Source: Vallitalea maricola (GTDB taxonomy: Bacteria; Bacillota; Clostridia; Lachnospirales; Vallitaleaceae). Taken from it: a stretch of DNA of 64,000 bases. Below, piece by piece: positions 44,001 through 51,880 of this stretch. Position 1 is the first letter of the stretch; each line of letters opens with the position of its first letter. A program made the position numbers and the translations under genes. The stretch is taken from NCBI RefSeq assembly GCF_036985595.1, contig NZ_BTPU01000020.1:73965-137964 (forward strand), in the 5' to 3' direction. The notes under the pieces are model-generated. The model searched no databases, had not been told where the DNA came from, and was given only the letters and a program-made list of their open reading frames with translations.

Positions 44001-44873
44001 ATGAATACGATTTGGAATTATATAAATGAAAATCAAGCTTTGATAAAAATTTTATGGACCATAATAGCTTTTGTGCTTATTATGTTAATCATTCGATTAA
44101 TTAATCGTATTATTTATTCAACTAATAATGAAAACAATAAATATTATATAGCTAGAAAAAGAGTTTACTATTTTTTTAGTACAGTTTTTATTATAGTATG
44201 TGTATTTCTTTGGTCAGATGATACAGCTAATTTAACAACCTATTTAGGTCTTGTATCAGCTGGTGTTGCCATAACATTAAAAGATCTATTTGTAAATATA
44301 GTAGCTTGGCTTTTCATAATTATTAAAAAACCTATTAAAGCAGGTGATAGGATTAGCATTAATGAACAAAAAGGAGATGTTATTGATATCCGAATGTTTC
44401 AATTCAGCCTAATGGAGATATCTTCTTATGAAAATGGTGAGCAAAGTACAGGGAGAATCTTGATTATCCCAAATCACTTTATATTTATACATGGAATAGT
44501 AAACTATGATAAAGGATTTAAATATATTTGGAATGAAATTAACGTACATATTACTTTTGAAAGCAATTGGGAAAAAGCTAAAACAATATTAACTGATATA
44601 GGCAATAAACATTCATTGCATTTATCAGAAAAAGCAGCTAAAATGGTAGAACAAGCAAAAAAACAATATATGATTCATTATAAAAATCTCACACCAATTG
44701 TGTATACAGATGTTAAAGAAAGTGGAGTACAATTAACAATAAGATATTTGTGTGTGCCACGTCTAAGAAGGAATACTATAAACGATATATGGGAAGATAT
44801 TCTTCATGCTTTTGGTAACGAAATAGATATTGAATTAGCATATCCAACAATGAGGATTAATTATAATAAATGA
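44001..44873 (+). CDS. MscS-family mechanosensitive channel
   Basis: 290 residues. Two or three N-terminal membrane helices, then the MscS pore helix and beta domain: LVSAGVAITLKDLFVNIVAWLFIIIKKPIKAGDRISINEQKGDVIDIRMFQFSL. GRILIIPNHFIFIHGIVNY is the typical beta-domain end. Members open under membrane tension to release solutes after hypo-osmotic shock, a fitting partner for the solute-accumulating genes elsewhere in the window. The C-terminus (residues 180-290) is a variable cytoplasmic domain. Confidence 0.88.
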   Translation: MNTIWNYINENQALIKILWTIIAFVLIMLIIRLINRIIYSTNNENNKYYIARKRVYYFFSTVFIIVCVFLWSDDTANLTTYLGLVSAGVAITLKDLFVNIVAWLFIIIKKPIKAGDRISINEQKGDVIDIRMFQFSLMEISSYENGEQSTGRILIIPNHFIFIHGIVNYDKGFKYIWNEINVHITFESNWEKAKTILTDIGNKHSLHLSEKAAKMVEQAKKQYMIHYKNLTPIVYTDVKESGVQLTIRYLCVPRLRRNTINDIWEDILHAFGNEIDIELAYPTMRINYNK

Positions 44874-44957
44874 CTAAAAAAATATCTAGGTTCTAGTAAA
44901 AGCACTTTTAGCATTGAAGTACATTTAGTATAAAATAAAATACAGGAGGAAAATAAT

Positions 44958-45179
44958 ATGCCAAACATCAAATATGAAATAAAAGAAACAATAGGTATTT
45001 TATCTGAAAATAACAAAGGATGGGCAAAAGAATTAAATTTAATTAGCTGGAATGATAGAGAACCTAAGTATGATTTAAGAGATTGGGGTCCTGAACATGA
45101 AAAGATGGGTAAGGGAGTAACTCTTTCTAGAGTTGAATTGAAAAAACTTAAAGAGTTACTTAATGAGTTAGATTTATAA
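44958..45179 (+). CDS. YdbC-family PC4-like nucleic-acid-binding protein
   Basis: 73 residues, AGGAGG upstream. The sequence GWAKELNLISWNDREPKYDLRDWGPEHEKMGKGVTLSRVELKKL is the family core and matches the single-stranded-DNA-binding fold of transcriptional coactivator PC4 (p15). YdbC of Lactococcus is known to bind ssDNA. It probably helps replication, repair or transcription. It lies just before a frameshifted ribbon-helix-helix gene. Confidence 0.85.
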   Translation: MPNIKYEIKETIGILSENNKGWAKELNLISWNDREPKYDLRDWGPEHEKMGKGVTLSRVELKKLKELLNELDL

Positions 45180-45180
45180 A

Positions 45181-45323
45181 ATGAAAATCCTAAAGATATA
45201 CGTCTTACTATAAGATTAGATAAAGAACATTATGAAATCTTAGAGGAATATTCAAATGCTAATAAAATTAGTAAAAATCAAGCAGTAAGAAATGGCATAA
45301 GGAAGTTAAAGAAAAAGGATTGA
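45181..45323 (+). pseudogene. Ribbon-helix-helix protein gene with a one-base deletion
   Basis: ATGAAAATCC... stops after ten codons, but adding one A to the AAAA run restores a 47-residue frame: KDIRLTIRLDKEHYEILEEYSNANKISKNQAVRNGIRKLKKK. That is a CopG-like RHH DNA-binding protein similar to the intact one at 45432. The defect sits in a homopolymer, so sequencing error or phase variation is possible. Confidence 0.7.
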
Positions 45324-45368
45324 AAAAAAAGAGGTATGATTGTAATATAATCCACAGTATTTTTTACC

Positions 45369-45411
45369 TTGACATTTTGGGCTACATATTATATAGTTAT
45401 TATGGGCTACA
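45369..45411 (+). promoter_or_regulatory. RHH promoter with two operator repeats
   Basis: TTGACA (45369-45374), 17-base spacer, TATAGT (45392-45397). TGGGCTACA occurs twice (45378-45386 and 45403-45411), 25 bp apart, once inside the spacer and once after the -10, on the same face of the helix to within half a turn. This is a likely autoregulatory operator for the RHH protein. Confidence 0.75.
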
Positions 45412-45431
45412 AAATAATAGGAGGTGAATAC

Positions 45432-45608
45432 GTGCCTAAAAAAGTAGGCAGACCAACTGATAATCCTAAAGGCAAATCAATTCATGTTCGGTTAGATAAA
45501 AAAAGTGAAGAAATACTTGAAAAGTATTGTAATGAATATCAAGTTAATAGAGCCGAAAGTATTAGACGAGGAATAGGTAAGTTGGAAAGCGACTTAAAAA
45601 ACAAATAA
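45432..45608 (+). CDS. Ribbon-helix-helix (CopG/Arc-like) DNA-binding protein
   Basis: 58 residues from GTG with AGGAGGTG eight bases upstream; the longer frame would start inside the promoter. KGKSIHVRLDKKSEEILEKYCNEYQVNRAESIRRGIGKL is a CopG-type beta-strand plus two helices. The N-terminal KKVGRPTDNPKG is the usual basic arm. It resembles the frameshifted RHH gene 110 bp upstream, so the pair arose by duplication. It may be an orphan antitoxin or a plasmid-type repressor; no toxin gene lies beside it. Confidence 0.85.
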   Translation: MPKKVGRPTDNPKGKSIHVRLDKKSEEILEKYCNEYQVNRAESIRRGIGKLESDLKNK

Positions 45609-45609
45609 A

Positions 45610-45650
45610 AAGAAGCGGTGAACGCCCGCAAAGCAATTACACCACTTCTT
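45610..45650. terminator. Hairpin after the RHH gene
   Basis: AAGAAGCGGTG (45610-45620) pairs with CACCACTTCTT (45640-45650) with one mismatch and a 19-base loop. A T run follows only on the minus strand; on the plus strand it is a hairpin without a U tract. Confidence 0.6.
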
Positions 45651-45727
45651 AAACCCACTATCAAAAATAGAGGTAAATCTATTATACCCTGTTTAAGATA
45701 GTAATTCAAGAATGGAGGTATGATTTT

Positions 45728-46015
45728 ATGATTGATATCACTGAAAAATTTAATTATTTTGCAGTAAAAATGTTAGATGCAACTTATAGAGATTTTATTA
45801 ATACAGACGTGGAATACCAAGAATTAGATTGCTACTTAGATAATAACAAGCATAGATTTGAAACAATAATTAATTCCTTAAATGAGCAAGATGGGAAGTT
45901 TGTAAAAGAATACATAACTAAACAATCCGATAAATTAACATGTGCTAATCAATGCTTATACATAGCGAGCTACAAAGATTGCATAAGACTATTAAAACTC
46001 CTAGGTGTAATATAA
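45728..46015 (+). CDS. Small helical protein, DUF6809-like
   Basis: 95 residues, GGAGG nine bases upstream. Almost all helical, with the pattern DVEYQELDCYLDNNKHRFETIINSLNEQDGKFVKEYI, then ASYKDCIRLLKLLGVI. Short Bacillota proteins of this form (DUF6809) are common and uncharacterised. It follows the RHH gene by 120 bp. I do not know its role, and the family call is tentative. Confidence 0.5.
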   Translation: MIDITEKFNYFAVKMLDATYRDFINTDVEYQELDCYLDNNKHRFETIINSLNEQDGKFVKEYITKQSDKLTCANQCLYIASYKDCIRLLKLLGVI

Positions 46016-46051
46016 AAAATAATAGTCTAACTATACATTAATTAAGCTAAT

Positions 46052-46093
46052 AAAAAACATGTCACTTATAAATTTTAGCTGACATGTTTTTTT
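46052..46093. terminator. Bidirectional terminator
   Basis: AAAAAACATGTCA (46052-46064) pairs perfectly with TGACATGTTTTTT (46080-46092), 15-base loop, flanked by A and T runs. Confidence 0.9.
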
Positions 46094-46137
46094 CTGACCT
46101 ACTTGCACTATAACCTAAACATAAAACTAAAATAATA

Positions 46138-46166
46138 TTGACTTACCCCACACAATATCATATCAT
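46138..46166 (+). promoter_or_regulatory. Promoter of the DUF4250 gene
   Basis: TTGACT (46138-46143), 17-base spacer, TATCAT (46161-46166). Confidence 0.7.
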
Positions 46167-46211
46167 AATAAAAAGCTATAAATTACACTTCAACAAGGCA
46201 GGTGAACTAAA

Positions 46212-46406
46212 ATGGATAAACAAAAGCTTTTATCTATGGACCCATACATATTATTAAGTATAATAAATATGAAATTAAGAGATGAATTCAGTTCTTTAGA
46301 TGATTTATGCAGTAACTATGGAATGAAGGCTGAAGAACTTGAAAATAAATTAAATAGTATAGAATATAGATACAACCAGCAAACCAACCAATTTACAGGA
46401 ATCTAG
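46212..46406 (+). CDS. DUF4250 small protein
   Basis: 64 residues. SMDPYILLSIINMKLRDEFSSLDDLCSNYGMKAEELENKLNSIEYRYNQQTNQF is the near-complete DUF4250 pattern: a small helical protein conserved across Clostridia. Its function is unknown. Own promoter and GGCAGGTG site; no partner genes. Confidence 0.8.
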   Translation: MDKQKLLSMDPYILLSIINMKLRDEFSSLDDLCSNYGMKAEELENKLNSIEYRYNQQTNQFTGI

Positions 46407-46563
46407 AGTAAAAGGCAATAAAATACCATTTGAAAATAGTTTAATTCAATCAAATCTCTAGTTGAAAAAATAAGAATTTAGGTTTATAATAATTACTGAC
46501 TAAATTTACCAAAGAGAAAAAATATAGCTAACTGATTCAGCTTATATTTTTTTTGGGAATTAA

Positions 46564-46579
46564 GTTAGATATATCTAAC
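46564..46579. promoter_or_regulatory. 16-bp perfect palindrome before the ABC exporter
   Basis: GTTAGATATATCTAAC is a perfect palindrome 26 bp before the ribosome binding site of the ABC exporter genes. It looks like an operator for a TetR- or MarR-type repressor not encoded nearby. Confidence 0.6.
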
Positions 46580-46622
46580 ATTTTATTTAAAATAAATTTA
46601 TAATAGGAGGATGAACAACAGT

Positions 46623-48431
46623 ATGGCAAAAAATAAAAAAACATTTATTTTAAAAAGGTTTACACCTTATATGGGCAAGAAAAAAGCACTTTTGCCCTTA
46701 TCATTAGTATTGTCAGGAGTATCAGCAGGACTTAACATTTTACCTTTTGTTCTTGTATGGTACATAGTACGTGATATACTATCATCGCCCCAATCCATTG
46801 ATATGTCAAATGTAGGCTTTTATGCGTGGATTGCTTTTGCAAGTGCAATGGGAGGAATAGTAGTATATTTTTGCGCACTATTAAGCTCGCATCTCGCTGC
46901 ATTTCGTGTAGAGGTAGGAATGCAAAAAGTTGGTATGGAAAAAATAATATCTATGCCTCTTGGTTTTTTTGATAATAATTCAAGTGGAAAAATACGAAAG
47001 ATTGTCAATGATGGAGCAGGAACAACTCATTCATTTTTAGCACATCAGCTCCCAGATATGGCAGGTAGTATCGTTTCACCCATTATACTTATAGCCTTGA
47101 TTTTTATAGTGGACTGGAGAATGGGTATTGCTTCTCTAATTCCGATTATTCTAGGTTTTATAACAATGAAGTTCATGTCAACCACTATAGGTAAGGAATT
47201 TCAAAGAAAATATTATGATTCATTGGAGGAAATGAGTTCAAAATCAGTGGAATATATTAGAGGTATTCCAGTCGTAAAAACCTTTGGTCAAAGTATATTT
47301 TCTTTCAAACGATTCTATAACAGTATAATTAAATATAAAGAGATGGTTCATGCATACACTCTTCTTTGGAGAAGACCAATGTCTTTTTACATTGTAATCA
47401 TGCAAGCAGCAGCATTCTTTTTAGTTCCCATGGCTATCTTTTTGATAGGAAGAGGAGAGAATCTTCCACTTGTATTAGCTGACTTTATTTTTTACATTCT
47501 TATATCTCCTATATTCACTATGTTATTGATGAAATCAATGCATTTTCAGCAAAATACGTTGATTGCCCAGCAAGCTATTGATAGACTAGATAATCTCTTA
47601 GAGTATCCTAACATGAGCTATTCCAGTAATGAAAAAAATATAAAAGATCACAGCTTAGAGTTCAAGGATGTAGTATTTTCTTATGAAGGAAGCGATAAAC
47701 GTGCTATAGATAAAATCAGCTTCAAATTGAATCAAGGTGAAACTATAGCACTTGTAGGAGCTTCTGGAGGAGGAAAAACGACTATAGCCAGATTAGCAGC
47801 CCGTTTTTGGGATGCAGATGAAGGGGAAATATTAATAGGAGGAATTAATGTCAAAGATATTCCTAAAAAAGAACTTATGGACAATATTTCATTTGTTTTT
47901 CAGAGTACCAAGCTTTTCAAAGGTTCATTAAGAGAGAACATAATCTTTGGTAAAGAAAATGTAGGAGAAAAAGAAGTAAATAGAGCAATTGATTTCTCAC
48001 AATCCAGAGATATCATAGATAATCTAGAAGATGGACTTGACACTGTAATAGGCTCAAAAGGAACATATCTCTCGGGAGGAGAACAGCAAAGAATTGCACT
48101 TGCAAGGGCAATTGTGAAGAATGCTCCTATTGTACTATTGGATGAGGCTACCGCTTTTGCAGATCCTGAAAATGAACATCTAATACAAAAAGCCTTAAAA
48201 GAGGTCAGCCGTGATAAAACTACTTTAATGATTGCTCATCGTCTTACAAGTGTACAGAATGTGGATAGAATATTGGTTATACAAGATGGTAAAATCGTAG
48301 AATCAGGAAAACACGTTGAACTTATTAAGAAAAATGGAACATACAAGAAAATGTGGGATGAATACCAAACCTCTATAGCTTGGAAGATTAAAACTGAAGA
48401 ATATGTAAAAGGGGGAAGACAATATGCTTAA
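46623..48431 (+). CDS. ABC exporter half-transporter 1 (membrane plus ATPase)
   Basis: 602 residues from the ATG at 46623; an ATG at 46611 abuts AGGAGG with no spacing. Residues 1-320 form the six-helix exporter membrane domain. The ATPase has Walker A GASGGGKTT, signature YLSGGEQQRIALARAI and Walker B IVLLDEATAFADPENE. The LARFWD and FFKLF-type linkers match the paired exporters of Bacillota (IrtA/B- or YbtPQ-like), which move siderophores, peptides or drugs. It overlaps the second half by 8 bp. Confidence 0.92.
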   Translation: MAKNKKTFILKRFTPYMGKKKALLPLSLVLSGVSAGLNILPFVLVWYIVRDILSSPQSIDMSNVGFYAWIAFASAMGGIVVYFCALLSSHLAAFRVEVGMQKVGMEKIISMPLGFFDNNSSGKIRKIVNDGAGTTHSFLAHQLPDMAGSIVSPIILIALIFIVDWRMGIASLIPIILGFITMKFMSTTIGKEFQRKYYDSLEEMSSKSVEYIRGIPVVKTFGQSIFSFKRFYNSIIKYKEMVHAYTLLWRRPMSFYIVIMQAAAFFLVPMAIFLIGRGENLPLVLADFIFYILISPIFTMLLMKSMHFQQNTLIAQQAIDRLDNLLEYPNMSYSSNEKNIKDHSLEFKDVVFSYEGSDKRAIDKISFKLNQGETIALVGASGGGKTTIARLAARFWDADEGEILIGGINVKDIPKKELMDNISFVFQSTKLFKGSLRENIIFGKENVGEKEVNRAIDFSQSRDIIDNLEDGLDTVIGSKGTYLSGGEQQRIALARAIVKNAPIVLLDEATAFADPENEHLIQKALKEVSRDKTTLMIAHRLTSVQNVDRILVIQDGKIVESGKHVELIKKNGTYKKMWDEYQTSIAWKIKTEEYVKGGRQYA

Positions 48432-50157
48432 ATATTTTCAGAATAAATATGCAATGTCTGAAAAAGGTGCAAAAGACCTTCTAAGATCAATAATTTGGAC
48501 TGTAATAATGGAAATTAGCTTTATGGTTCCTGTAATCCTCAGCTTCAAGTTTTTAGATGAATACATGAGTACGCTTTTGAACTCTTCAAATAGCCAGAAA
48601 AACACCATTCTTTATTATGTTATTATGTCTATAGCATTTTTCATAGTAATGTTTGTTATTGCTTATTTTCAATATGATTCGGCTTACACTAAAATATATG
48701 AAGAGAGTGCAAGAAGACGTATTAGTCTAGCTGAAACACTAAGGAAATTACCGCTAGCTTTCTTTGGCAAAAAGGATATTGCTGACCTTAGTTCAACAAT
48801 AATGGAAGATGCTACACAGGTAGAATTGCTTTTTTCACATTCAGTGCCTCAAATATATGCATCAGTATTGACGGTTCTAATTATGGGAATTATGTTGTTC
48901 TTTTATAATTGGAGGCTGTCTATTGCAGTATTTTGGGTAGTTCCAGTTGCAGCTTTAGTTTTTTATCTGTCTAAAAAGTTTCAAGATAAAATGCATTATA
49001 AGCTTTATAATATAAAAAGAGATATATCAGATAAAATTCAAGAAGGGCTTGATTCAGCTCATGAAATAAAATCTTACAATAGAGAAGAAGCTTATTCTGA
49101 TAATCTAAATTCCAAATTAGACAATTATGAAAAATATCTTATTAAAGGAGAGCTTTTGATAGGTGCGTTTATCAATCTGTCATATGTATTATTAAAGCTT
49201 GGTCTTCCAAGTGTTATACTTTATGGAGCTTATCTTTTATCAACAGGGTCTATAGATATTTTTACGTACCTTGTCTTCCTTGTAGTGTCTGCACGTATTT
49301 ATAACCCTATAATGGACGTAATGAATAATTTTGCATTGCTAATCTTTCTGAACGTTCGTATTAAACGTATGAAAGAGATGGATGAAATGCCAAGACAGGA
49401 AGGAAAAACTAAGTTTTATCCTAAAAACTACGATATTGAATTTAATAATGTAGATTTCTCTTATCAAGATGGTGTGCAAACATTGAAGAATGTAAGTTTT
49501 ATAGCTAAACAAGGAGAGGTGACAGCCCTTGTAGGACCTTCTGGTGGAGGTAAGAGTACACTAGCGAAGCTGGCTGCACGATTCTGGGATATAGACAAAG
49601 GTGTTGTCTCTTTGGGTGGAGAAGATATTTCACAAGTTGATCCAGAGACTCTTCTAGACAATTATTCTATAGTATTTCAGGATGTTACACTTTTTAATTC
49701 AAGTGTCATGGATAACATTCGTATTGGTAAGAAAGATGCCACCGATAATGAAGTAATCAAGGCTGCTAAGCTTGCCAGGTGTCATGAGTTCATTAATAAG
49801 CTTCCAGAAGGATATGATACCTTGATAGGTGAAAATGGAGAGAGGTTATCAGGAGGAGAAAGACAACGTATATCAATAGCTAGAGCGATGTTAAAAGACG
49901 CTCCTATCATCTTGCTTGATGAGGCTACAGCATCCCTTGATACTGAGAATGAGAGTAAAATTCAAAATGCCCTAAGTGAGCTTATAAAAAACAAGACAGT
50001 TCTGATTATTGCTCACCGTATGAGAACTGTTTCAGGAGCTGATAAAATAGTGGTTATCAAAGATGGTTCTATAGTGGAAACAGGCACACCTTCACAGCTA
50101 AAAGAGCAACAAGGAATATTTGCATCCATGGTAAAGACACAATATCAAAGTAATTAA
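48424..50157 (+). CDS. ABC exporter half-transporter 2
   Basis: 577 residues. Membrane domain in residues 1-310, then Walker A GPSGGGKST, signature RLSGGERQRISIARAM, Walker B IILLDEATASLDTENES and H-loop IIAHRM. Complete and non-degenerate, so with the first half it should form a heterodimer. The closest general pattern is the siderophore-type YbtPQ/IrtAB exporters, some of which import. The regulator is probably elsewhere, acting on the palindrome at 46564. Confidence 0.92.
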   Translation: MLKYFQNKYAMSEKGAKDLLRSIIWTVIMEISFMVPVILSFKFLDEYMSTLLNSSNSQKNTILYYVIMSIAFFIVMFVIAYFQYDSAYTKIYEESARRRISLAETLRKLPLAFFGKKDIADLSSTIMEDATQVELLFSHSVPQIYASVLTVLIMGIMLFFYNWRLSIAVFWVVPVAALVFYLSKKFQDKMHYKLYNIKRDISDKIQEGLDSAHEIKSYNREEAYSDNLNSKLDNYEKYLIKGELLIGAFINLSYVLLKLGLPSVILYGAYLLSTGSIDIFTYLVFLVVSARIYNPIMDVMNNFALLIFLNVRIKRMKEMDEMPRQEGKTKFYPKNYDIEFNNVDFSYQDGVQTLKNVSFIAKQGEVTALVGPSGGGKSTLAKLAARFWDIDKGVVSLGGEDISQVDPETLLDNYSIVFQDVTLFNSSVMDNIRIGKKDATDNEVIKAAKLARCHEFINKLPEGYDTLIGENGERLSGGERQRISIARAMLKDAPIILLDEATASLDTENESKIQNALSELIKNKTVLIIAHRMRTVSGADKIVVIKDGSIVETGTPSQLKEQQGIFASMVKTQYQSN

Positions 50158-50214
50158 TTATATATTGCTTTATAGAGAATAATAATATTAATCATAGCTA
50201 ATCTTATAAAACTC

Positions 50215-50245
50215 TTGACTTAGAGTTAACTCTAGCATTTATACT
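50215..50245 (+). promoter_or_regulatory. MerR-type promoter of the aldo/keto reductase gene
   Basis: TTGACT (50215-50220) and TATACT (50240-50245) are 19 bases apart. The spacer holds the perfect palindrome TAGAGTTAACTCTA (50221-50234). This matches the known MerR-type (AdhR-like) electrophile-responsive promoters; no MerR gene is adjacent. Confidence 0.85.
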
Positions 50246-50298
50246 AATCTTGTAATCAGGAGTACATTTTTAGTTGGCTATGGAAGGAGTTATATATT

Positions 50299-51417
50299 AT
50301 GATCTATAAAGAGTATGGAAAGACTGGGAAAAAAGTGTCAGCAGTTGGTTTTGGGGGTATGAGATTTGATGAATCAGGGTCCATTGAAGAAAATGCAGAG
50401 TTGGTTCGTTATGCTAACAGTAAAGGAATTAACTATTTTGATACAGCACCAGGATATTGCAATGATACCAGTGAATTAATATATGGTGAGGCTTTTAAAG
50501 ATATGCCAGGGCAATTTTATGTTTCAACAAAAGGGATGCCTACAAGATTTGATACAGCAGAAAAAGCAATTGCGGCAGTAAAACGATCAATTGAACGATT
50601 AGGTGTCAAGAAAATAGATTTTTATCATATTTGGTGTGTTAGAAAACTTGAACATTATGAGCTTGCTATGAAGCCAGGTGGACAATATGAAGGACTTCTT
50701 CAATGTCAAAAAGAAGGTCTCATTGATCATATTGTGTTATCTTCTCATCAGACAGGGAATGAAGTAAGTAAAATCTTGAATGATGGGAAGATAGATGGAA
50801 TCTTATTGGGAGTGAATATACTTAACTTCACATATCGTTGGGAAGGTGTACAGACTGCATATGATATGGGGTATGGTGTTGTGGCTATGAACCCATTGGC
50901 TGGTGGAGCTATACCCACTCATGAGAAAGAACTTAGTTTTTTAGCTGAAGGAAATGGCTCAGCAACGGAAGCGGCATTAAGATTCGTAATATCATGCCCT
51001 CAGATTTCAGTTGCATTAAATGGATTCACGAACAAAGAGCATATAGATATGGCATGCAGGATTGCTGATGAGGCTGAACCAATGTCAGAACAAGAGTTAG
51101 AAAGAATCAAAAAAATGGTTAGTCAATCAATGAATGAAGCATGTACTGGTTGTGGCTATTGCGATAAATGTCCAAAAGGTATACCTATACCAAGTTTCAT
51201 GCAATTATATAATGAGAAGCATGTTTTCCATAAATCTGATGAACAGATGAAGAATATCTTGAATGATTCTTTTGAATGGGGTATTCTAGTTGGTAAAAAA
51301 GGTTTGGAAAGTGAATGTATAGAATGTGGCCTATGCGAAAGAGAATGTACACAACATCTACCTATCATTGAACGATTAAAAGAAATAAGTATGTGGTCTG
51401 GAAATAAAAAAACTTAA
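50299..51417 (+). CDS. Aldo/keto reductase with C-terminal ferredoxin domain
   Basis: 372 residues, GAAGGAG upstream. The AKR barrel starts MIYKEYGKTGKKVSAVGFGGMRF, has DTAPGYC (Asp and Tyr catalytic positions, NYFDTAPGY) and KIDFYHIW (His). A C-terminal extension has two Cys sets, CTGCGYCDKCPKGIPIP and CIECGLCERECTQHLP, which bind two 4Fe-4S clusters. Such fused enzymes in anaerobes reduce aldehydes or ketones with ferredoxin-linked electrons. The MerR-type promoter suggests induction by reactive carbonyls. Confidence 0.93.
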   Translation: MIYKEYGKTGKKVSAVGFGGMRFDESGSIEENAELVRYANSKGINYFDTAPGYCNDTSELIYGEAFKDMPGQFYVSTKGMPTRFDTAEKAIAAVKRSIERLGVKKIDFYHIWCVRKLEHYELAMKPGGQYEGLLQCQKEGLIDHIVLSSHQTGNEVSKILNDGKIDGILLGVNILNFTYRWEGVQTAYDMGYGVVAMNPLAGGAIPTHEKELSFLAEGNGSATEAALRFVISCPQISVALNGFTNKEHIDMACRIADEAEPMSEQELERIKKMVSQSMNEACTGCGYCDKCPKGIPIPSFMQLYNEKHVFHKSDEQMKNILNDSFEWGILVGKKGLESECIECGLCERECTQHLPIIERLKEISMWSGNKKT

Positions 51418-51440
51418 GTTATATAATTCTTAGGAAAGTA

Positions 51441-51469
51441 TTGCATTATATAATTACTTAATGTATAAT
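51441..51469 (+). promoter_or_regulatory. Promoter of the bpsA leader
   Basis: TTGCAT (51441-51446), 17-base spacer, TATAAT (51464-51469), placing transcription start near 51476, about 23 bp before the uORF. Confidence 0.75.
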
Positions 51470-51498
51470 GTGATTAATTTATTATAGGAGGATGTTTT

Positions 51499-51522
51499 AT
51501 GAGTGGAGTAGTTCTTAACTAA
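51499..51522 (+). CDS. Seven-codon uORF in the bpsA leader
   Basis: ATG with AGGAGG (51486-51491) at ideal seven-base spacing encodes MSGVVLN and stops at TAA. It is the first ORF after the promoter. Codons 5-7 (GTT CTT AAC, 51511-51519) are the left arm of the long-range stem described next, so a ribosome reading this uORF would block that stem. Confidence 0.6.
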   Translation: MSGVVLN

Positions 51523-51612
51523 ATGAATTTAATATGTATCTTAAAAGTTCCAAGTACCATTTTTTATAGGGTCTATTTGTCGTACCTTTTAAGATTAAGT
51601 TAGGTTAAGAAC
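51511..51612 (+). ncRNA. Nested-stem leader RNA before bpsA
   Basis: Outer stem GTTCTTAAC (51511-51519) with GTTAAGAAC (51604-51612); inner stem ATCTTAAAAG (51538-51547) with CTTTTAAGAT (51586-51595). Both are perfect and correctly nested around a 38-base internal loop region. No known Rfam class came to mind. Possibly a polyamine-responsive element. Confidence 0.55.
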
Positions 51613-51686
51613 ACGGGTAGCTATTTTTATAAAACATTACTTTAATAAGTTATAATTTGATTTTTGTATCTATTATTGCTATTAAT

Positions 51687-51709
51687 ACCGTGCTTTGCAC
51701 GGTTTTTTT
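51687..51709 (+). terminator. First terminator in the bpsA leader
   Basis: ACCGTGC (51687-51693), TTT loop, GCACGGT (51697-51703), Ts to 51709. Confidence 0.9.
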
Positions 51710-51740
51710 ATGCAAAAATAGTATATGAATGTAATGATAT

Positions 51741-51782
51741 AAGGCTATAGGTGTATTCTGTGCACCTATAGCCTTTATTTTT
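51741..51782 (+). terminator. Second terminator in the bpsA leader
   Basis: AAGGCTATAGGTG (51741-51753) and CACCTATAGCCTT (51763-51775) form a perfect 13-bp stem; TATTTTTT follows. Ribosome binding site AAGGAGGG of the next ORF starts two bases later. Confidence 0.92.
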
Positions 51783-51796
51783 TAAGGAGGGATGAT

Positions 51797-51880
51797 ATGT
51801 TAAATGCAGTAATGGAATATGCAGGTGCATATTCAAAAGAAAAAATGGAAGGTTTAATAATGAAAATGGAGAGTGATTAG
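51797..51880 (+). CDS. 27-residue ORF coupled to bpsA
   Basis: ATG with AAGGAGGG at good spacing. The product ends MKMESD and is a mostly helical, mixed-charge peptide (NAVMEYAGAYSKEKMEGLI). Its stop codon overlaps the GTG start of bpsA by eight bases (GTGATTAG), and bpsA has no good ribosome binding site of its own, so this ORF probably drives bpsA translation. No family known. Confidence 0.6.
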   Translation: MLNAVMEYAGAYSKEKMEGLIMKMESD

